Source: an uncultured Burkholderiales bacterium (lineage in GTDB: Bacteria; Pseudomonadota; Gammaproteobacteria; Burkholderiales; Burkholderiaceae_C). Taken from it: a stretch of DNA of 64,000 nucleotides. Below the pieces are notes generated by a model. The model had not been told where the DNA came from. It saw only the letters and a list, made by a program, of their open reading frames with translations, and did not search any database. This document shows positions 55,689 through 64,000 of the stretch, piece after piece. The position numbers and the translations under genes were made by a program. Numbering within the stretch: position 1 is the first letter of the stretch; the number at the start of each line of letters is the position of its first letter. Location of the stretch: positions 1 to 64,000 of the forward strand of contig CALMYH010000106.1 of NCBI GenBank assembly GCA_937873395.1, read 5' to 3'.

Positions 55689-57434
55689 ATGAAAGCCTCC
55701 CAGTTTCTGATCTCCACCCTCAAGGAAGCCCCTGCCGATGCCGAGGTGGTCAGCCACCGGCTCATGACCCGGGCGGGCATGATCAAGAAGCTGGGCGCCG
55801 GCATCTACAGCTACATGCCCATGGGCTTGCGGGTGATCCAGAAGGTGGAGCGCATCGTGCGTGAGGAGATGAACCGGGCCGGCGCCGTCGAGATGACGAT
55901 GCCGGTGGTGCAGCCGGCCGAGCTCTGGCAGGAGACCGGGCGCTTTGAAAAGATGGGGCCCGAACTGCTGCGTATCAAGGACCGCCACGAGCGCGACTTT
56001 GTGGTGCAGCCCACCAGTGAGGAAGTGGTCACTGACGTGGCGCGGCAGGAATTCCGGAGCTACAAGCAGCTGCCCAAAAACCTCTACCAGATCCAGACCA
56101 AGTTCAGGGATGAGCGTCGGCCGCGTTTTGGCCTGATGCGCGGGCGCGAGTTCATCATGAAGGATGCCTATTCCTTCGACCGGGACGAAGCAGGCGCCAA
56201 GGCGAGCTACCAGGGCATGGCGGCCGCCTACCGCCGCATCTTCGACCGCTTCGGGTTGCGTTACCGGGCCGTGGCGGCCGACAGCGGTGCGATCGGGGGT
56301 GATCTGAGCGAAGAGTTCCAGGTGATCGCCGCCACCGGCGAGGATGCCATCGTGTACTGTCCGGGCAGCGACTATGCGGCCAACCTCGAGAAGGCCGAAG
56401 CGCTGCCGCCGGCCGGCCCGCGCCCTGCGCCAGCCAACCCGATGACCCGCACACCCACGCCGGGCAAGGCCACCTGCGCAGACGTCGCTGAACTGCTGGG
56501 CGTGCCGCTGGCCACCACGGTCAAGTCATTGGTGCTGGCCACCGACGAACTGAACGAAGCCGGTGAGGTGGCCCGGAGCCAGGTCTGGCTGTTGCTGTTG
56601 CGCGGTGACCATGACATGAACGAGGTCAAGGTGGGCAAGGTGCCCGGCCTGGACAAGGGTTTCCGTTTTGCCACGGTGCCCGAGATCGAGGCCCATTTCG
56701 GCTGCAAGCCAGGCTACCTCGGCCCCATCGGCCTGAAGCAGCCGCTCCGAATCGTGGCCGACCGCGAGGTGGCGGTGATGGCCGACTGGATCTGCGGCGC
56801 CAACGAGCTGGACTTTCACCTCACCGGCGTGAACTGGAGCCGCGACCTGCCCGAGCCCGACTGCGTGGCCGACATACGCAACGTGGTCGAGGGTGACCCG
56901 TCGCCCGATGGCCAGGGGGCGCTGGCCATCGAGCGCGGCATCGAGGTCGGCCATGTGTTCTACCTGGGCACCAAGTACAGCCAGGCCATGAACGCCACCT
57001 TCCTGGACACCGACGGCAAGCCCAGGCACTTCGAGATGGGCTGCTATGGCATCGGCATCACGCGTCTGCCGGCAGCGGCCATCGAACAGAACCACGACGA
57101 GCGCGGCATCATCTGGCCCGATGCCCTGGCGCCCTTCACCGTGGTGGTGTGTCCGGTGGGCGCGGATCGCAGCGAGGCGGTCAAGGCCGCCGCCGACGAG
57201 CTTTACGCCGGCCTGTTGGCCGCGGGGGTGGACGTGATCCTGGACGACCGCGGTGAGCGCCCGGGTGCCATGTTTGCGGATTGGGAACTGATCGGGGTGC
57301 CACACCGCGTGACCATCGGCGACCGGGGCCTGAAAGAAGGCATGGTCGAGTACCAGCACCGCCGCGATGCCGCGGCGACCAAGGTGCCGGCGACCGACGC
57401 CCTGGCCTTCGTCCGGGGGCGCGTTTCGGCGTGA
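55689..57434 (+). CDS. proS: Prolyl-tRNA synthetase
   Basis: Class II synthetase of the bacterial type with an editing (INS) domain. 581 residues. Motif 1 region [20 protein letters not shown], motif 2 [17 protein letters not shown], editing insert around residues 225-400, motif 3 [18 protein letters not shown], and a C-terminal anticodon domain. Its stop overlaps the GTG start of the next gene (GTGA). Confidence 0.97.
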   Translation: MKASQFLISTLKEAPADAEVVSHRLMTRAGMIKKLGAGIYSYMPMGLRVIQKVERIVREEMNRAGAVEMTMPVVQPAELWQETGRFEKMGPELLRIKDRHERDFVVQPTSEEVVTDVARQEFRSYKQLPKNLYQIQTKFRDERRPRFGLMRGREFIMKDAYSFDRDEAGAKASYQGMAAAYRRIFDRFGLRYRAVAADSGAIGGDLSEEFQVIAATGEDAIVYCPGSDYAANLEKAEALPPAGPRPAPANPMTRTPTPGKATCADVAELLGVPLATTVKSLVLATDELNEAGEVARSQVWLLLLRGDHDMNEVKVGKVPGLDKGFRFATVPEIEAHFGCKPGYLGPIGLKQPLRIVADREVAVMADWICGANELDFHLTGVNWSRDLPEPDCVADIRNVVEGDPSPDGQGALAIERGIEVGHVFYLGTKYSQAMNATFLDTDGKPRHFEMGCYGIGITRLPAAAIEQNHDERGIIWPDALAPFTVVVCPVGADRSEAVKAAADELYAGLLAAGVDVILDDRGERPGAMFADWELIGVPHRVTIGDRGLKEGMVEYQHRRDAAATKVPATDALAFVRGRVSA

Positions 57435-58078
57435 GTGCCGCGCCAGGCCGGAACCTGTGGCTCCGCCGCGACTGGCTCGGCGGTGTCGCAGCGGTGGGTG
57501 TCAGCGGTCTGCTCGGCACCAGACCGGTGCATGCCGGCGGTCAACTGGAAGAGCCGCTGGCCGATTCGGTGCGTACCGCCCTCAGCGCGGCCATTGCGCA
57601 CAGTGAGCCGCCGGTGCCGGTCTTTGCCGACACCGAACGACGCCTCGCCTACCTGCGCTGGCTGGGCGCCACCAGCGATCGGCTGCACCGCCGCAAGCCG
57701 GATTTCCAGACCCGCATCGAGTTCCTGCAGACGGTCTGGTACGAGACCCGTCGCGCGCAACTGGACACCACGCTGGTGCTGGGCCTGATCCAGGTGGAAA
57801 GCGCGTTCCGCAAGTTCGCCATCTCGCGCGTCGGCGCCCGCGGCTACATGCAGATCATGCCGTTCTGGGCTCGCCTGATCGGCGACGGCGACGTGAGCAG
57901 GCTGTTCGACATGCGCGTCAACCTGCGCTTTGGCTGCGTCATCCTGAGGCATTACCTGGATCGCGAGCGTCAGGACACCTTCATGGCGCTGGGACGTTAC
58001 AACGGGAGCCGGGGACGCAGCGAATACCCCAATGCCGTCTACGCGGCAGCCCGCCACTGGGTGCATCCGGACGCGTGA
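57431..58078 (+). CDS. Lytic transglycosylase with SLT domain
   Basis: 215 residues from GTG 57431, coupled to proS by GTGA. The N-terminus ([20 protein letters not shown]) has a twin arginine and a hydrophobic core, so it may use Tat; cleavage is likely after VHA. The SLT domain has catalytic Glu in [20 protein letters not shown] and [12 protein letters not shown], and ends in [15 protein letters not shown]. It cleaves peptidoglycan to anhydromuropeptides. This proS-LT pairing is common in Burkholderiales (memory). Confidence 0.9.
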   Translation: MSAAPGRNLWLRRDWLGGVAAVGVSGLLGTRPVHAGGQLEEPLADSVRTALSAAIAHSEPPVPVFADTERRLAYLRWLGATSDRLHRRKPDFQTRIEFLQTVWYETRRAQLDTTLVLGLIQVESAFRKFAISRVGARGYMQIMPFWARLIGDGDVSRLFDMRVNLRFGCVILRHYLDRERQDTFMALGRYNGSRGRSEYPNAVYAAARHWVHPDA

Positions 58079-58087
58079 TCGGGCGCC

Positions 58088-59092
58088 TCACTGCAGGAAG
58101 CCGATTTTTCCCCGACCCTGGCCCTGGCGGGGCAGATCCCCGTCTTCCAGGGTGTAACGGCTGTCGAGCCGCGCGTTGCCGAAGGCCGTCATGAGGGCGC
58201 GCCGCATCTCGCGCGGGGCCAGCTGGGCCAGCTGGTCCAGCACGTCCTCGGGTGGCTCCGGGTCGAAGCGCTGCCCCCAGTCGTGCTCGCCTCGGATGCC
58301 CCGGTACAGGTGGGCCGCGATCTTGCGCGCGGCATCCAGCGAGGGCGGCGCGATCTCGAACACGTTCATGCGGTTGAGAATGGGTTCGGGGATGCCGCGT
58401 TCGTCGTTGGCGGTGGTGACCCAGATCACCTGGCTGGCGTCGATCGGCACTTCGGCAAATTCGTCGACGAAGCTCTGGGCGGTGTCGTGCTCCAGCAGGC
58501 TGTAAAGGGCTCCGAGCGGGTCGTACTGGGCGTCGCCGCTGGCCTTGTCGATCTCGTCGACCACAATGACCGGATTGGCGTACTGGCCGTCGACCAGGGC
58601 CTCGAACACCTTGCCGGGCTTGGCGCCTTTCCATTGCGATGAGGAACCGGAGAGCAGCCAGCCGGCCGTCATGGAGCTCATGGGAATCAGGTTCATGCCG
58701 GTGCCCAGCAGATCGGCCATCTGGCGGGCGAAATGGGTCTTGCCCACACCAGGGGGACCCAGCAGCAGGATGGGGGTGACTTCCAGGCTGTCGTGGCTGT
58801 CCTGGCTCAGGGCCACATGGCGCTTGACGTCATCGAGCACCTCGGTGAAGTTGGGCAGGAGTTCGTACAGGGGCGCCATGTCGGGCACGCCCGATGGCTT
58901 GACCGCAAAACGCTGTGGACCGCGCTCCAGCATGCGTTGCCAGGTGTTGCGCAGGCTCTCGTATTCGCGCTCGTTGCCGCTGGCCTGCAGCTTGGCCAGC
59001 TTGCGTTCGACCGCATCGGCGTCGTAGACGCTGCGCATCTGGGCAATCGGCAGGCCCAGGGCGGGGGTTGTCACCAGACTGCGAGAGCTCAT
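58088..59092 (-). CDS. Lon-like AAA+ ATPase without protease domain
   Basis: 334 residues. Walker A LLLGPPGVGKTHFARQM, Walker B VIVVDEIDKASGD, sensor 1 VIWVTTANDERGIPEPILNR and an arginine-finger region; overall closest to the Lon AAA+ module. There is no Lon N-domain, no Ser-Lys protease domain and no zinc finger. Good ribosome site (GGAGG). Substrate and role unknown; an unfoldase or chaperone is possible. It converges on the lytic transglycosylase gene. Confidence 0.85.
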   Translation of the reverse strand: MSSRSLVTTPALGLPIAQMRSVYDADAVERKLAKLQASGNEREYESLRNTWQRMLERGPQRFAVKPSGVPDMAPLYELLPNFTEVLDDVKRHVALSQDSHDSLEVTPILLLGPPGVGKTHFARQMADLLGTGMNLIPMSSMTAGWLLSGSSSQWKGAKPGKVFEALVDGQYANPVIVVDEIDKASGDAQYDPLGALYSLLEHDTAQSFVDEFAEVPIDASQVIWVTTANDERGIPEPILNRMNVFEIAPPSLDAARKIAAHLYRGIRGEHDWGQRFDPEPPEDVLDQLAQLAPREMRRALMTAFGNARLDSRYTLEDGDLPRQGQGRGKIGFLQ

Positions 59093-59236
59093 GAGACCTC
59101 CAGGACGAAAGCAGGTACGCCTTCATTCAAGCACATCTCATGCCCACCCTCAAGGCAGGAAAAACCGCAGTAAAGCGGATCAATCCCTGTCATTCGGGGT
59201 GGGTGTGACGGAGTTCGCGTGCGGTGGGGCGAGCCG

Positions 59237-59252
59237 CCATCCGCACGGATGG
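59237..59252 (-). terminator. Short hairpin after grxD
   Basis: CCATCCG-ca-CGGATGG, a 7-bp perfect stem directly at the end of grxD. No U-tract, so it may stabilise the 3' end rather than terminate. Confidence 0.3.
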
Positions 59253-59576
59253 TCAGGCCTGACCGCTGATGACCTGCTGCAGCTCGCCCGACTGGTACAT
59301 CTCCATCATGATGTCCGAGCCGCCAATGAATTCGCCCCGCACGTACAGCTGCGGAATGGTGGGCCAGTTGCTGTAGTCCTTGATGCCCTGGCGAATGGCG
59401 TCGTCTTCCAGCACGTTGACCGTGGTCAGTTGGCGCGGATCGACGCCGCAGGCCTTGAGGATCTGGATGGCGCGGCCGGAAAAGCCGCACATCGGGAAGC
59501 TGGCGGAGCCCTTCATGAAGAGCACGATCTCGTGGTTCTTGACCAACTGGTCGATCTGGGTCTGGGTGTCGCTCAT
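59253..59576 (-). CDS. grxD: CGFS monothiol glutaredoxin
   Basis: Binds and transfers 2Fe-2S clusters; partner of BolA-type proteins such as IbaG at 18 kb. 107 residues. Active-site Cys in FPMCGFSGRA; glutathione-binding WPTIPQLYVRGEFIGGSDI. Downstream of prmC in the hemA-prfA-prmC-grxD order. Confidence 0.97.
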   Translation of the reverse strand: MSDTQTQIDQLVKNHEIVLFMKGSASFPMCGFSGRAIQILKACGVDPRQLTTVNVLEDDAIRQGIKDYSNWPTIPQLYVRGEFIGGSDIMMEMYQSGELQQVISGQA

Positions 59577-59630
59577 GGTGCTGGAGTCCTTGCTGTCCGG
59601 AAGCGGGACATCACCCGCCGAAACATTTGA

Positions 59631-60464
59631 TTATCTATGCCGGGGCAGCTGCCCGCCACTGCAGCGTTCGATGCCCGCAAGGTCGGTGCGGCTGTTGACA
59701 GCGCCCAAGCCGGCGTCTCGCAACAGCCCTCGGACGGCGGTGGCCTGGTCGAATCCGTGTTCCAGCAGCAGCCACCCTCCCGTCATCAGGTGGTCGGGGG
59801 CGCTGGCGATGATGCGGCGCAGGTCGTCCAGACCATCGGCACCGGCCGTGAGGGCCAAGCGCGGCTCGTGGCCCAGGGCATCCAGGTGCGGGTCGCCTTC
59901 GGCGATGTAGGGGGGGTTGCTCACGATCACCTGGAAGCGTTCCCCCGGTACGGCGGCCAGCCAGCTGCCCTGGAGGAAACGCACGGGCAGGTCCAGCCGC
60001 CGGGCGTTGGCCTGGGCGACCGCCAGCGCGTCGCTGCTGGCATCGGTGGCCGTTACCTGGGCGTCGGGCCGCCGGGACGCCACACCCAGGGCGATGGCAC
60101 CGCTGCCCGTTCCGAGATCGAGCAGCCGGGCGGTTGAGCCGGGAGGCGGCAGCACATCCAGAGCCCATTCGAGCAGCACTTCGGTGTCCGGGCGGGGCAC
60201 CAGCACGCGGGAATCGACTGCCAGGGTCAGACCGGCGAATTCCCGCCGACCCAGCAGGTAGGCCACCGGCTCGCCGGCCTGCCGGCGCTGCACCAGCGCG
60301 TCCCAGAGCGCAGCGGCGTCGCAAGGCAAGGGGTCGCTGTCGTGCGCGATCAGCCAGGCCCTGTCGTGCGGCGAGCGGCCCAGTGCGTGCAGCACCAGCA
60401 TCTGGGCATCCAGCCGGTCCAGACCGGCAGCGGCCGCCTGTGTCAAGGCATCCAGCAGCGTCAT
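59631..60464 (-). CDS. prmC: Release factor glutamine methyltransferase
   Basis: Methylates the GGQ glutamine of PrfA/PrfB. Start ATG 60464 overlaps prfA (ATGA) and gives 277 residues. SAM-binding [18 protein letters not shown], catalytic NPPY in [15 protein letters not shown], and substrate region [21 protein letters not shown] few residues at the start are uncertain. Confidence 0.96.
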   Translation of the reverse strand: MTLLDALTQAAAAGLDRLDAQMLVLHALGRSPHDRAWLIAHDSDPLPCDAAALWDALVQRRQAGEPVAYLLGRREFAGLTLAVDSRVLVPRPDTEVLLEWALDVLPPPGSTARLLDLGTGSGAIALGVASRRPDAQVTATDASSDALAVAQANARRLDLPVRFLQGSWLAAVPGERFQVIVSNPPYIAEGDPHLDALGHEPRLALTAGADGLDDLRRIIASAPDHLMTGGWLLLEHGFDQATAVRGLLRDAGLGAVNSRTDLAGIERCSGGQLPRHR

Positions 60465-61555
60465 GCCTTCTGTTCCAGTTCGGACAGGAGCTCGGCACCC
60501 CGCGCCACCTGCAGGGCGCGGATCACGTCGCCCAGGTCTCCCTCGAGCACCTGTGCCAGCTTGTAGAGCGTGAGGTTGATGCGGTGATCGGTGAGGCGCC
60601 CCTGCGGGAAGTTGTAGGTGCGGATGCGGTCGCTGCGGTCGCCGCTGCCGATCAGGCCCTTGCGCGTGGCGGCTTCTCGGGCTGCGCGCTCGCTGCGCTC
60701 CTTTTCCTGCAGGCGGGCCGCCAGCACCTGCAGGGCCTTGGCCTTGTTGCTGTGCTGGGAGCGGCCGTCCTGGCATTCGGCGGTGATGCCGGTGGGCAGG
60801 TGCGTCACGCGCACCGCCGAGTCGGTCTTCTGGATGTGCTGGCCCCCGGCGCCACTGGCCCGGTAGGTGTCGATGCGCAGCTCGGCCGGGTTGAGCCGGA
60901 CCGCTTCTGCCTCGTCGGGTTCGGGCATCACCGCCACCGTGGCCGCACTGGTGTGGATGCGCCCCTGGGTCTCGGTGACTGGCACGCGCTGCACCCGGTG
61001 CCCGCCCGACTCGAACCTGAGCTGGCCGTAGACCCTGGCTCCCGGACCCCGCCCTGCCACCCGGAGCACCACCTCTTTGTAGCCGCCCAGTTCGCTCGGT
61101 GACTCGCTCACGATCTCGGTCGTCCAGCCCTGGCTGTCGGCGTAGCGGGTGTACATGCGGGCCAGATCGCCCGCGAACAGGGCCGACTCATCGCCGCCGG
61201 TGCCGGCACGGATTTCGACAAAGGCCGGGCGGTCGTCGTCCGGGTCCCGGGGCAGCAGCAGTTGCTGCAGTTCTTCTTCGAGCTGTTGCAGCTCGGTTTC
61301 GGCTTCGTCCATTTCCTCTCGGGCCAGATCGGCCATTTCCGGGTCGTCCTGCATGGCCTGTGCGGCCCGCAGGTCCGACTCGCGCTGCTGGAATCGCTCG
61401 AAGCGTTCGACCACCCCCGTCAGATCGGCATGTTCACGGCTGAGGTCGCGAAACCGTTCGATGTCGTCGGTGACGTCGGAGGCGGACAGCCGCGCATCCA
61501 GCTCGTGCAGACGGGCACGCTGGCGCAGGAGGGTGTCGCGAACAAAGGGTTTCAT
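60461..61555 (-). CDS. prfA: Peptide chain release factor 1
   Basis: Terminates at UAA/UAG. 364 residues. The GGQ loop is in [19 protein letters not shown]; the class I recognition loop is in the middle (REDPDV-type segment replaced by [20 protein letters not shown] near the PxT region, normal for RF1). Coupled to prmC. Confidence 0.97.
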   Translation of the reverse strand: MKPFVRDTLLRQRARLHELDARLSASDVTDDIERFRDLSREHADLTGVVERFERFQQRESDLRAAQAMQDDPEMADLAREEMDEAETELQQLEEELQQLLLPRDPDDDRPAFVEIRAGTGGDESALFAGDLARMYTRYADSQGWTTEIVSESPSELGGYKEVVLRVAGRGPGARVYGQLRFESGGHRVQRVPVTETQGRIHTSAATVAVMPEPDEAEAVRLNPAELRIDTYRASGAGGQHIQKTDSAVRVTHLPTGITAECQDGRSQHSNKAKALQVLAARLQEKERSERAAREAATRKGLIGSGDRSDRIRTYNFPQGRLTDHRINLTLYKLAQVLEGDLGDVIRALQVARGAELLSELEQKA

Positions 61556-61602
61556 GCGGGAGGGCCAGCGCCGATCCGGCCTGGCATGGGCAAGGGGAGG
61601 AC

Positions 61603-62874
61603 CTAGGACTTGTCGCGCAGGAACAGGCGCGAGACGGTCTGGGCGGTGGCGACCCGGGTGTTGTGATCGCCCGAGCGCAACTCGGCCAGGGTGCCGTGCA
61701 GCATTTTCTGGGTCAGACCGCGCGAGAGGGCTTCGAGCACGGCGTCGACCGGCTCACCCCTGGCCAGCAGTTTGCGCGCCCGCGCCATTTCCAGGTCGCG
61801 CCATTCGTCGGCCTGGGCGTTGATGCGCCGGATCAGCGGGACGATGCCGGTGTCCGGATCGCGTTGTTCCATCCAGTGCATGAAGCTGAGCACACCCGCA
61901 TCGATGATCGCCTCGGCCTGGGCCACCGCGGCCTGGCGGTTGTCCTTGCCGGTCTGGACCACGCTGGCGAGGTCATCCACGGTGTAGAGGTAGACATCGT
62001 CGAGCGCCTTGACCTCGATCTCGATGTCACGTGGTACCGCCAGGTCGACCATGAAGAGCGGACGGTGGCGTCGCTTCCGGAGAGCCCGCTCGACAGCACC
62101 CAGCCCGATGATGGGCAGGGTGCTGGCCGTGCAGCTGATGACGGCGTCGAACTCGTGCAGCCGGTCCGGCACATCGGACAGGCGCATGACCTCGCCGCCG
62201 AAACGCAGGGCGAGTTTCTCTCCGCGCTCCAGGGTCCGGTTGGCGATGGCCATGGACTTGGGGGTCTTGGCGGCGAAATGGGTGGCCGCCAGCTCGATCA
62301 TTTCGCCGGCACCCACGAACAGCACCCGGATGTCGCGCAGGTCTTCGAACAGCTGCCCGGCCAGTCGCACGGCGGCGGCGGTCATGCTGATGGAGTGGGC
62401 ACCAATCTCGGTGGACGTACGCACCTGCTTGGCCACCGCAAACGAGCGCTGGAACAGCTGGTGCAGTGTGCTGCCCAGGGCGCCCGCGTCCTCGGCCGCG
62501 CGCACCGCATCCTTCATCTGGCCGAGGATCTGGGGCTCGCCCAGCACCATGCTGTCGAGACCGCTGGCCACTCTGAAAGCGTGTCGGGCCGCCTGGTCCT
62601 CGCGCAGGATGTAGGCATGGTCCTTGAGCACATGGGTGCTGACACCGCCGGTCCGGGCGAGCCACTCCAGCGTCGGTTCGACCGCCGACTGGTCTCCGGC
62701 CCCGTACAGCTCGGTGCGGTTGCAGGTGGACAGCAGGGTGGCTTCCGGCTGGCGGCTCAGGCTCTGGCGGTAGCCGTGAAGGGCAGGCTGGATCTGGTCC
62801 AAGGCAAAGGCAAACCGCCCGCGCAGGTCCAGCGGTGCGGTGTGGTGGTTGATGCCCAGGGCCCAGACAGACAT
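61603..62874 (-). CDS. hemA: Glutamyl-tRNA reductase
   Basis: Commits glutamate to tetrapyrrole synthesis. 423 residues from ATG 62874. Catalytic Cys in [28 protein letters not shown] at the N-terminus, NADPH domain [17 protein letters not shown], and a C-terminal dimerisation helix. The -10 box TATAAT lies 6 nt before the ATG, so the transcript may be nearly leaderless. Heads the hemA-prfA-prmC-grxD group. Confidence 0.97.
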   Translation of the reverse strand: MSVWALGINHHTAPLDLRGRFAFALDQIQPALHGYRQSLSRQPEATLLSTCNRTELYGAGDQSAVEPTLEWLARTGGVSTHVLKDHAYILREDQAARHAFRVASGLDSMVLGEPQILGQMKDAVRAAEDAGALGSTLHQLFQRSFAVAKQVRTSTEIGAHSISMTAAAVRLAGQLFEDLRDIRVLFVGAGEMIELAATHFAAKTPKSMAIANRTLERGEKLALRFGGEVMRLSDVPDRLHEFDAVISCTASTLPIIGLGAVERALRKRRHRPLFMVDLAVPRDIEIEVKALDDVYLYTVDDLASVVQTGKDNRQAAVAQAEAIIDAGVLSFMHWMEQRDPDTGIVPLIRRINAQADEWRDLEMARARKLLARGEPVDAVLEALSRGLTQKMLHGTLAELRSGDHNTRVATAQTVSRLFLRDKS

Positions 62875-62880
62875 GGGCGG

Positions 62881-62886
62881 ATTATA
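62881..62886 (-). promoter_or_regulatory. TATAAT box of hemA
   Basis: Perfect TATAAT read on the minus strand, six bases (ccgccc) from the hemA ATG. No good -35. It overlaps a plus-strand TAAAAT (62885-62890), so two divergent promoters may share this AT-rich core. Confidence 0.5.
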
Positions 62887-62899
62887 AAATCGACCGCTT

Positions 62900-62992
62900 A
62901 TGACCAAGAAGTCCGCCACGCGGGACCGGTTCCGTTCCGACGGTGCTGTGCAGGCCTCATCCACCGGCCCTGCCGCGGGGCGGCGCCTGTGA
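62900..62992 (+). CDS. Possible 30-aa ORF before a small membrane protein
   Basis: ATG 62900 encodes [20 protein letters not shown] then [10 protein letters not shown] and stop; TAAAAT at 62885-62890 precedes it. The stop overlaps the GTG of the next gene (GTGA). No known family; could be a leader or chance. Confidence 0.3.
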   Translation: MTKKSATRDRFRSDGAVQASSTGPAAGRRL

Positions 62993-63246
62993 CCGTGCTG
63001 GACCTGGTCTGGCACCTGGGTGGCTTCATGGCCCCCGCCGCGCTGGTGTCGCTGTTGCTGTGGCCGGGTGTGGCCTTCAGGCGGCGTGGCCGCGCGCGCT
63101 GGGTGGCATTGGCCTGGTTGGCGCTGGCCGGTGTACTGGTGCTGTTGGCGGGCCTGATCTGGTTCGGGCGAGATGGCCGCATGGCGACCTACGCCGCGAT
63201 GGTGGTGGTTCAGGGCACACTGGTCTGGTGGTGGCGGGGACGATGA
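62989..63246 (+). CDS. Small membrane protein
   Basis: 85 residues from GTG 62989 (GTGA overlap with the 30-codon ORF). Three hydrophobic segments: [38 protein letters not shown] and [15 protein letters not shown], with basic loops RRRGRARW and FGRDGR. Unrecognised family; resembles proteins found beside hemA and phosphodiesterase genes in Comamonadaceae (memory). Confidence 0.6.
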   Translation: MTVLDLVWHLGGFMAPAALVSLLLWPGVAFRRRGRARWVALAWLALAGVLVLLAGLIWFGRDGRMATYAAMVVVQGTLVWWWRGR

Positions 63247-63256
63247 CGCGCAACCC

Positions 63257-64000
63257 TCACGCCGGGGAGTAGCGGTCCACCCGGTCGGTGATCAGTCCGT
63301 CGAGTCCCAGGCCCTGCAGACGCCGAACCTCATCGTCGTCGTTCACCGTGTAGGCCAGGCAGCGCATCCCCGCCCCGCGCACGGCGCCCACGCGTTCGGG
63401 ATTCCAGAGCAACTGGTCGCAGACGACGGCGCGACAGCCCAGGTTCCGGGCGATTTCGAGCCAGCCTGGCCACGGGCTGTCAAGCAGGAGTCCCCGCGGC
63501 AGGCCCGGTGCCACCGCCTTGGCGCCGAGCAGGGATTCCGGCCGAAACGAGGTCAGCAATGGGGGGGCGGCGTCCGGCGCAGTCTTCCACAGCGCGTCGG
63601 CCAGGGCCGCGACCTGGCGCCCGGTCTCTTCTTCCAGACCGGGGGTGGGCTTGATCTCGATGTTGAGCATCAGCCGGTTGGCCAGGCACCACCGGGCCAG
63701 GTTTTCCAGGGTGCACAGGGGCTCGCCGGTCCATCGCGGGCTGTGCCACCCGCCCGCATCCAGACGGCTCAGGGTCGACCATGGCTGTGTGCCTGCGAGG
63801 CCCCGGCCGCTGGTGGTGCGGTCGAGATCATCGTCGTGAAGCAGGAAAACGACACCGTCGGCGCTGAGTTTGGCGTCGCATTCGAACATGCGGTAGCCAT
63901 GTGACGCGCCCAGCCGAAAGGCGGCCAGAGTGTTCTCCGGCGCCAGCGGGCCAGCGCCCCGGTGGGCAATCCAGTGCGGGTAGGGCCAGTCGATGCGAGA
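63257..64000 (-). CDS. ugpQ: Glycerophosphodiester phosphodiesterase, cut by the window edge
   Basis: Cytoplasmic-type GDPD (UgpQ-like; no signal peptide visible). The frame is open to base 64000, so the 5' end is off the window; 247 residues are visible. [16 protein letters not shown] near the visible start is the GDPD signature with catalytic His; [20 protein letters not shown] carries the Glu-Asp metal ligands and second His; LNIEIKP follows. It hydrolyses glycerophosphodiesters to glycerol 3-phosphate and alcohol. Confidence 0.94.
   Translation of the reverse strand, partial: SRIDWPYPHWIAHRGAGPLAPENTLAAFRLGASHGYRMFECDAKLSADGVVFLLHDDDLDRTTSGRGLAGTQPWSTLSRLDAGGWHSPRWTGEPLCTLENLARWCLANRLMLNIEIKPTPGLEEETGRQVAALADALWKTAPDAAPPLLTSFRPESLLGAKAVAPGLPRGLLLDSPWPGWLEIARNLGCRAVVCDQLLWNPERVGAVRGAGMRCLAYTVNDDDEVRRLQGLGLDGLITDRVDRYSPA

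Overview
This 64 kb window is GC-rich, densely packed bacterial chromosome of housekeeping type, about 60 protein genes and two tRNA genes. Gene content and order point to a betaproteobacterium of the order Burkholderiales, most likely Comamonadaceae-like. The clues are the mla-yadGH-ibaG-murA-his run, a short-form HisG with a monofunctional HisB, the clusters yacG-zapD-coaE-pilD-pilC-pilB, hemA-prfA-prmC-grxD and petABC-sspA-sspB, and a DUF3149 mini-protein. This assignment rests on remembered gene order and protein sequence, not on a database search.

Layout. 1-4.1 kb: aroK (cut at the left edge), aroB, dgt and an MFS transporter. 4.2-5.6 kb: an unrecognised protein and a RAYT-type Y1 transposase whose HUH histidines are replaced. 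5.8-12.0 kb: gltB and gltD (glutamate synthase). 12.1-18.2 kb: a complete Mla lipid-transport set (F, E, D, A, C, B), a YadGH-type ABC exporter and ibaG. 18.2-27.0 kb: murA and hisG-D-C-B-H-A-F-I-E, interrupted by a LapA-like gene on the other strand. 27-29.5 kb: a membrane protein, a HIT protein and tatABC. 29.5-33.4 kb: a DegS-like protease, DUF3149, a Nif3-family protein, pdxA and mscL. 33.6-37.9 kb: cytochrome bc1 (petABC), sspA, sspB and tRNA-Thr. 37.9-44.9 kb: a DciA-like protein, an M23 peptidase, secA, argJ, a DUF815 ATPase and a MutT-type Nudix protein. 44.9-50.4 kb (minus strand): yacG, zapD, coaE and the type IV pilus genes pilD, pilC, pilB. 50.5-54.9 kb: tRNA-Pro, ispB, rplU, rpmA, obgE, proB. 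54.9-64 kb: rppH, proS, a lytic transglycosylase, a Lon-like AAA+ protein, grxD, prmC, prfA, hemA, a small membrane protein and a glycerophosphodiester phosphodiesterase cut by the right edge.

Many genes are translationally coupled (ATGA, GTGA or TGATG overlaps in dgt, mlaE, yadH, hisG, hisD, hisC, hisB, tatC, pdxA, prmC, yacG and others), so transcription is largely operonic. Joint functions include envelope lipid homeostasis (Mla), peptidoglycan precursor supply (murA), histidine synthesis, protein export (Tat, SecA), respiration (bc1) and type IV pilus assembly.

I found no prophage, CRISPR array, defence island or secondary-metabolite cluster, and nothing I can defend as a wholly new system. 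The points most worth a second look are: a perfect FNR-type box placed at -41.5 from a predicted start, in front of the 46-aa DUF3149 gene; an 18-codon stretch of gltD in which the second nucleotide-binding motif is replaced by almost pure G/C; the RAYT transposase without its HUH histidines beside gltB; structured untranslated regions before hisF and secA; strong intrinsic terminators placed only 14-20 nt before sspA and obgE; and a possibly leaderless hemA.
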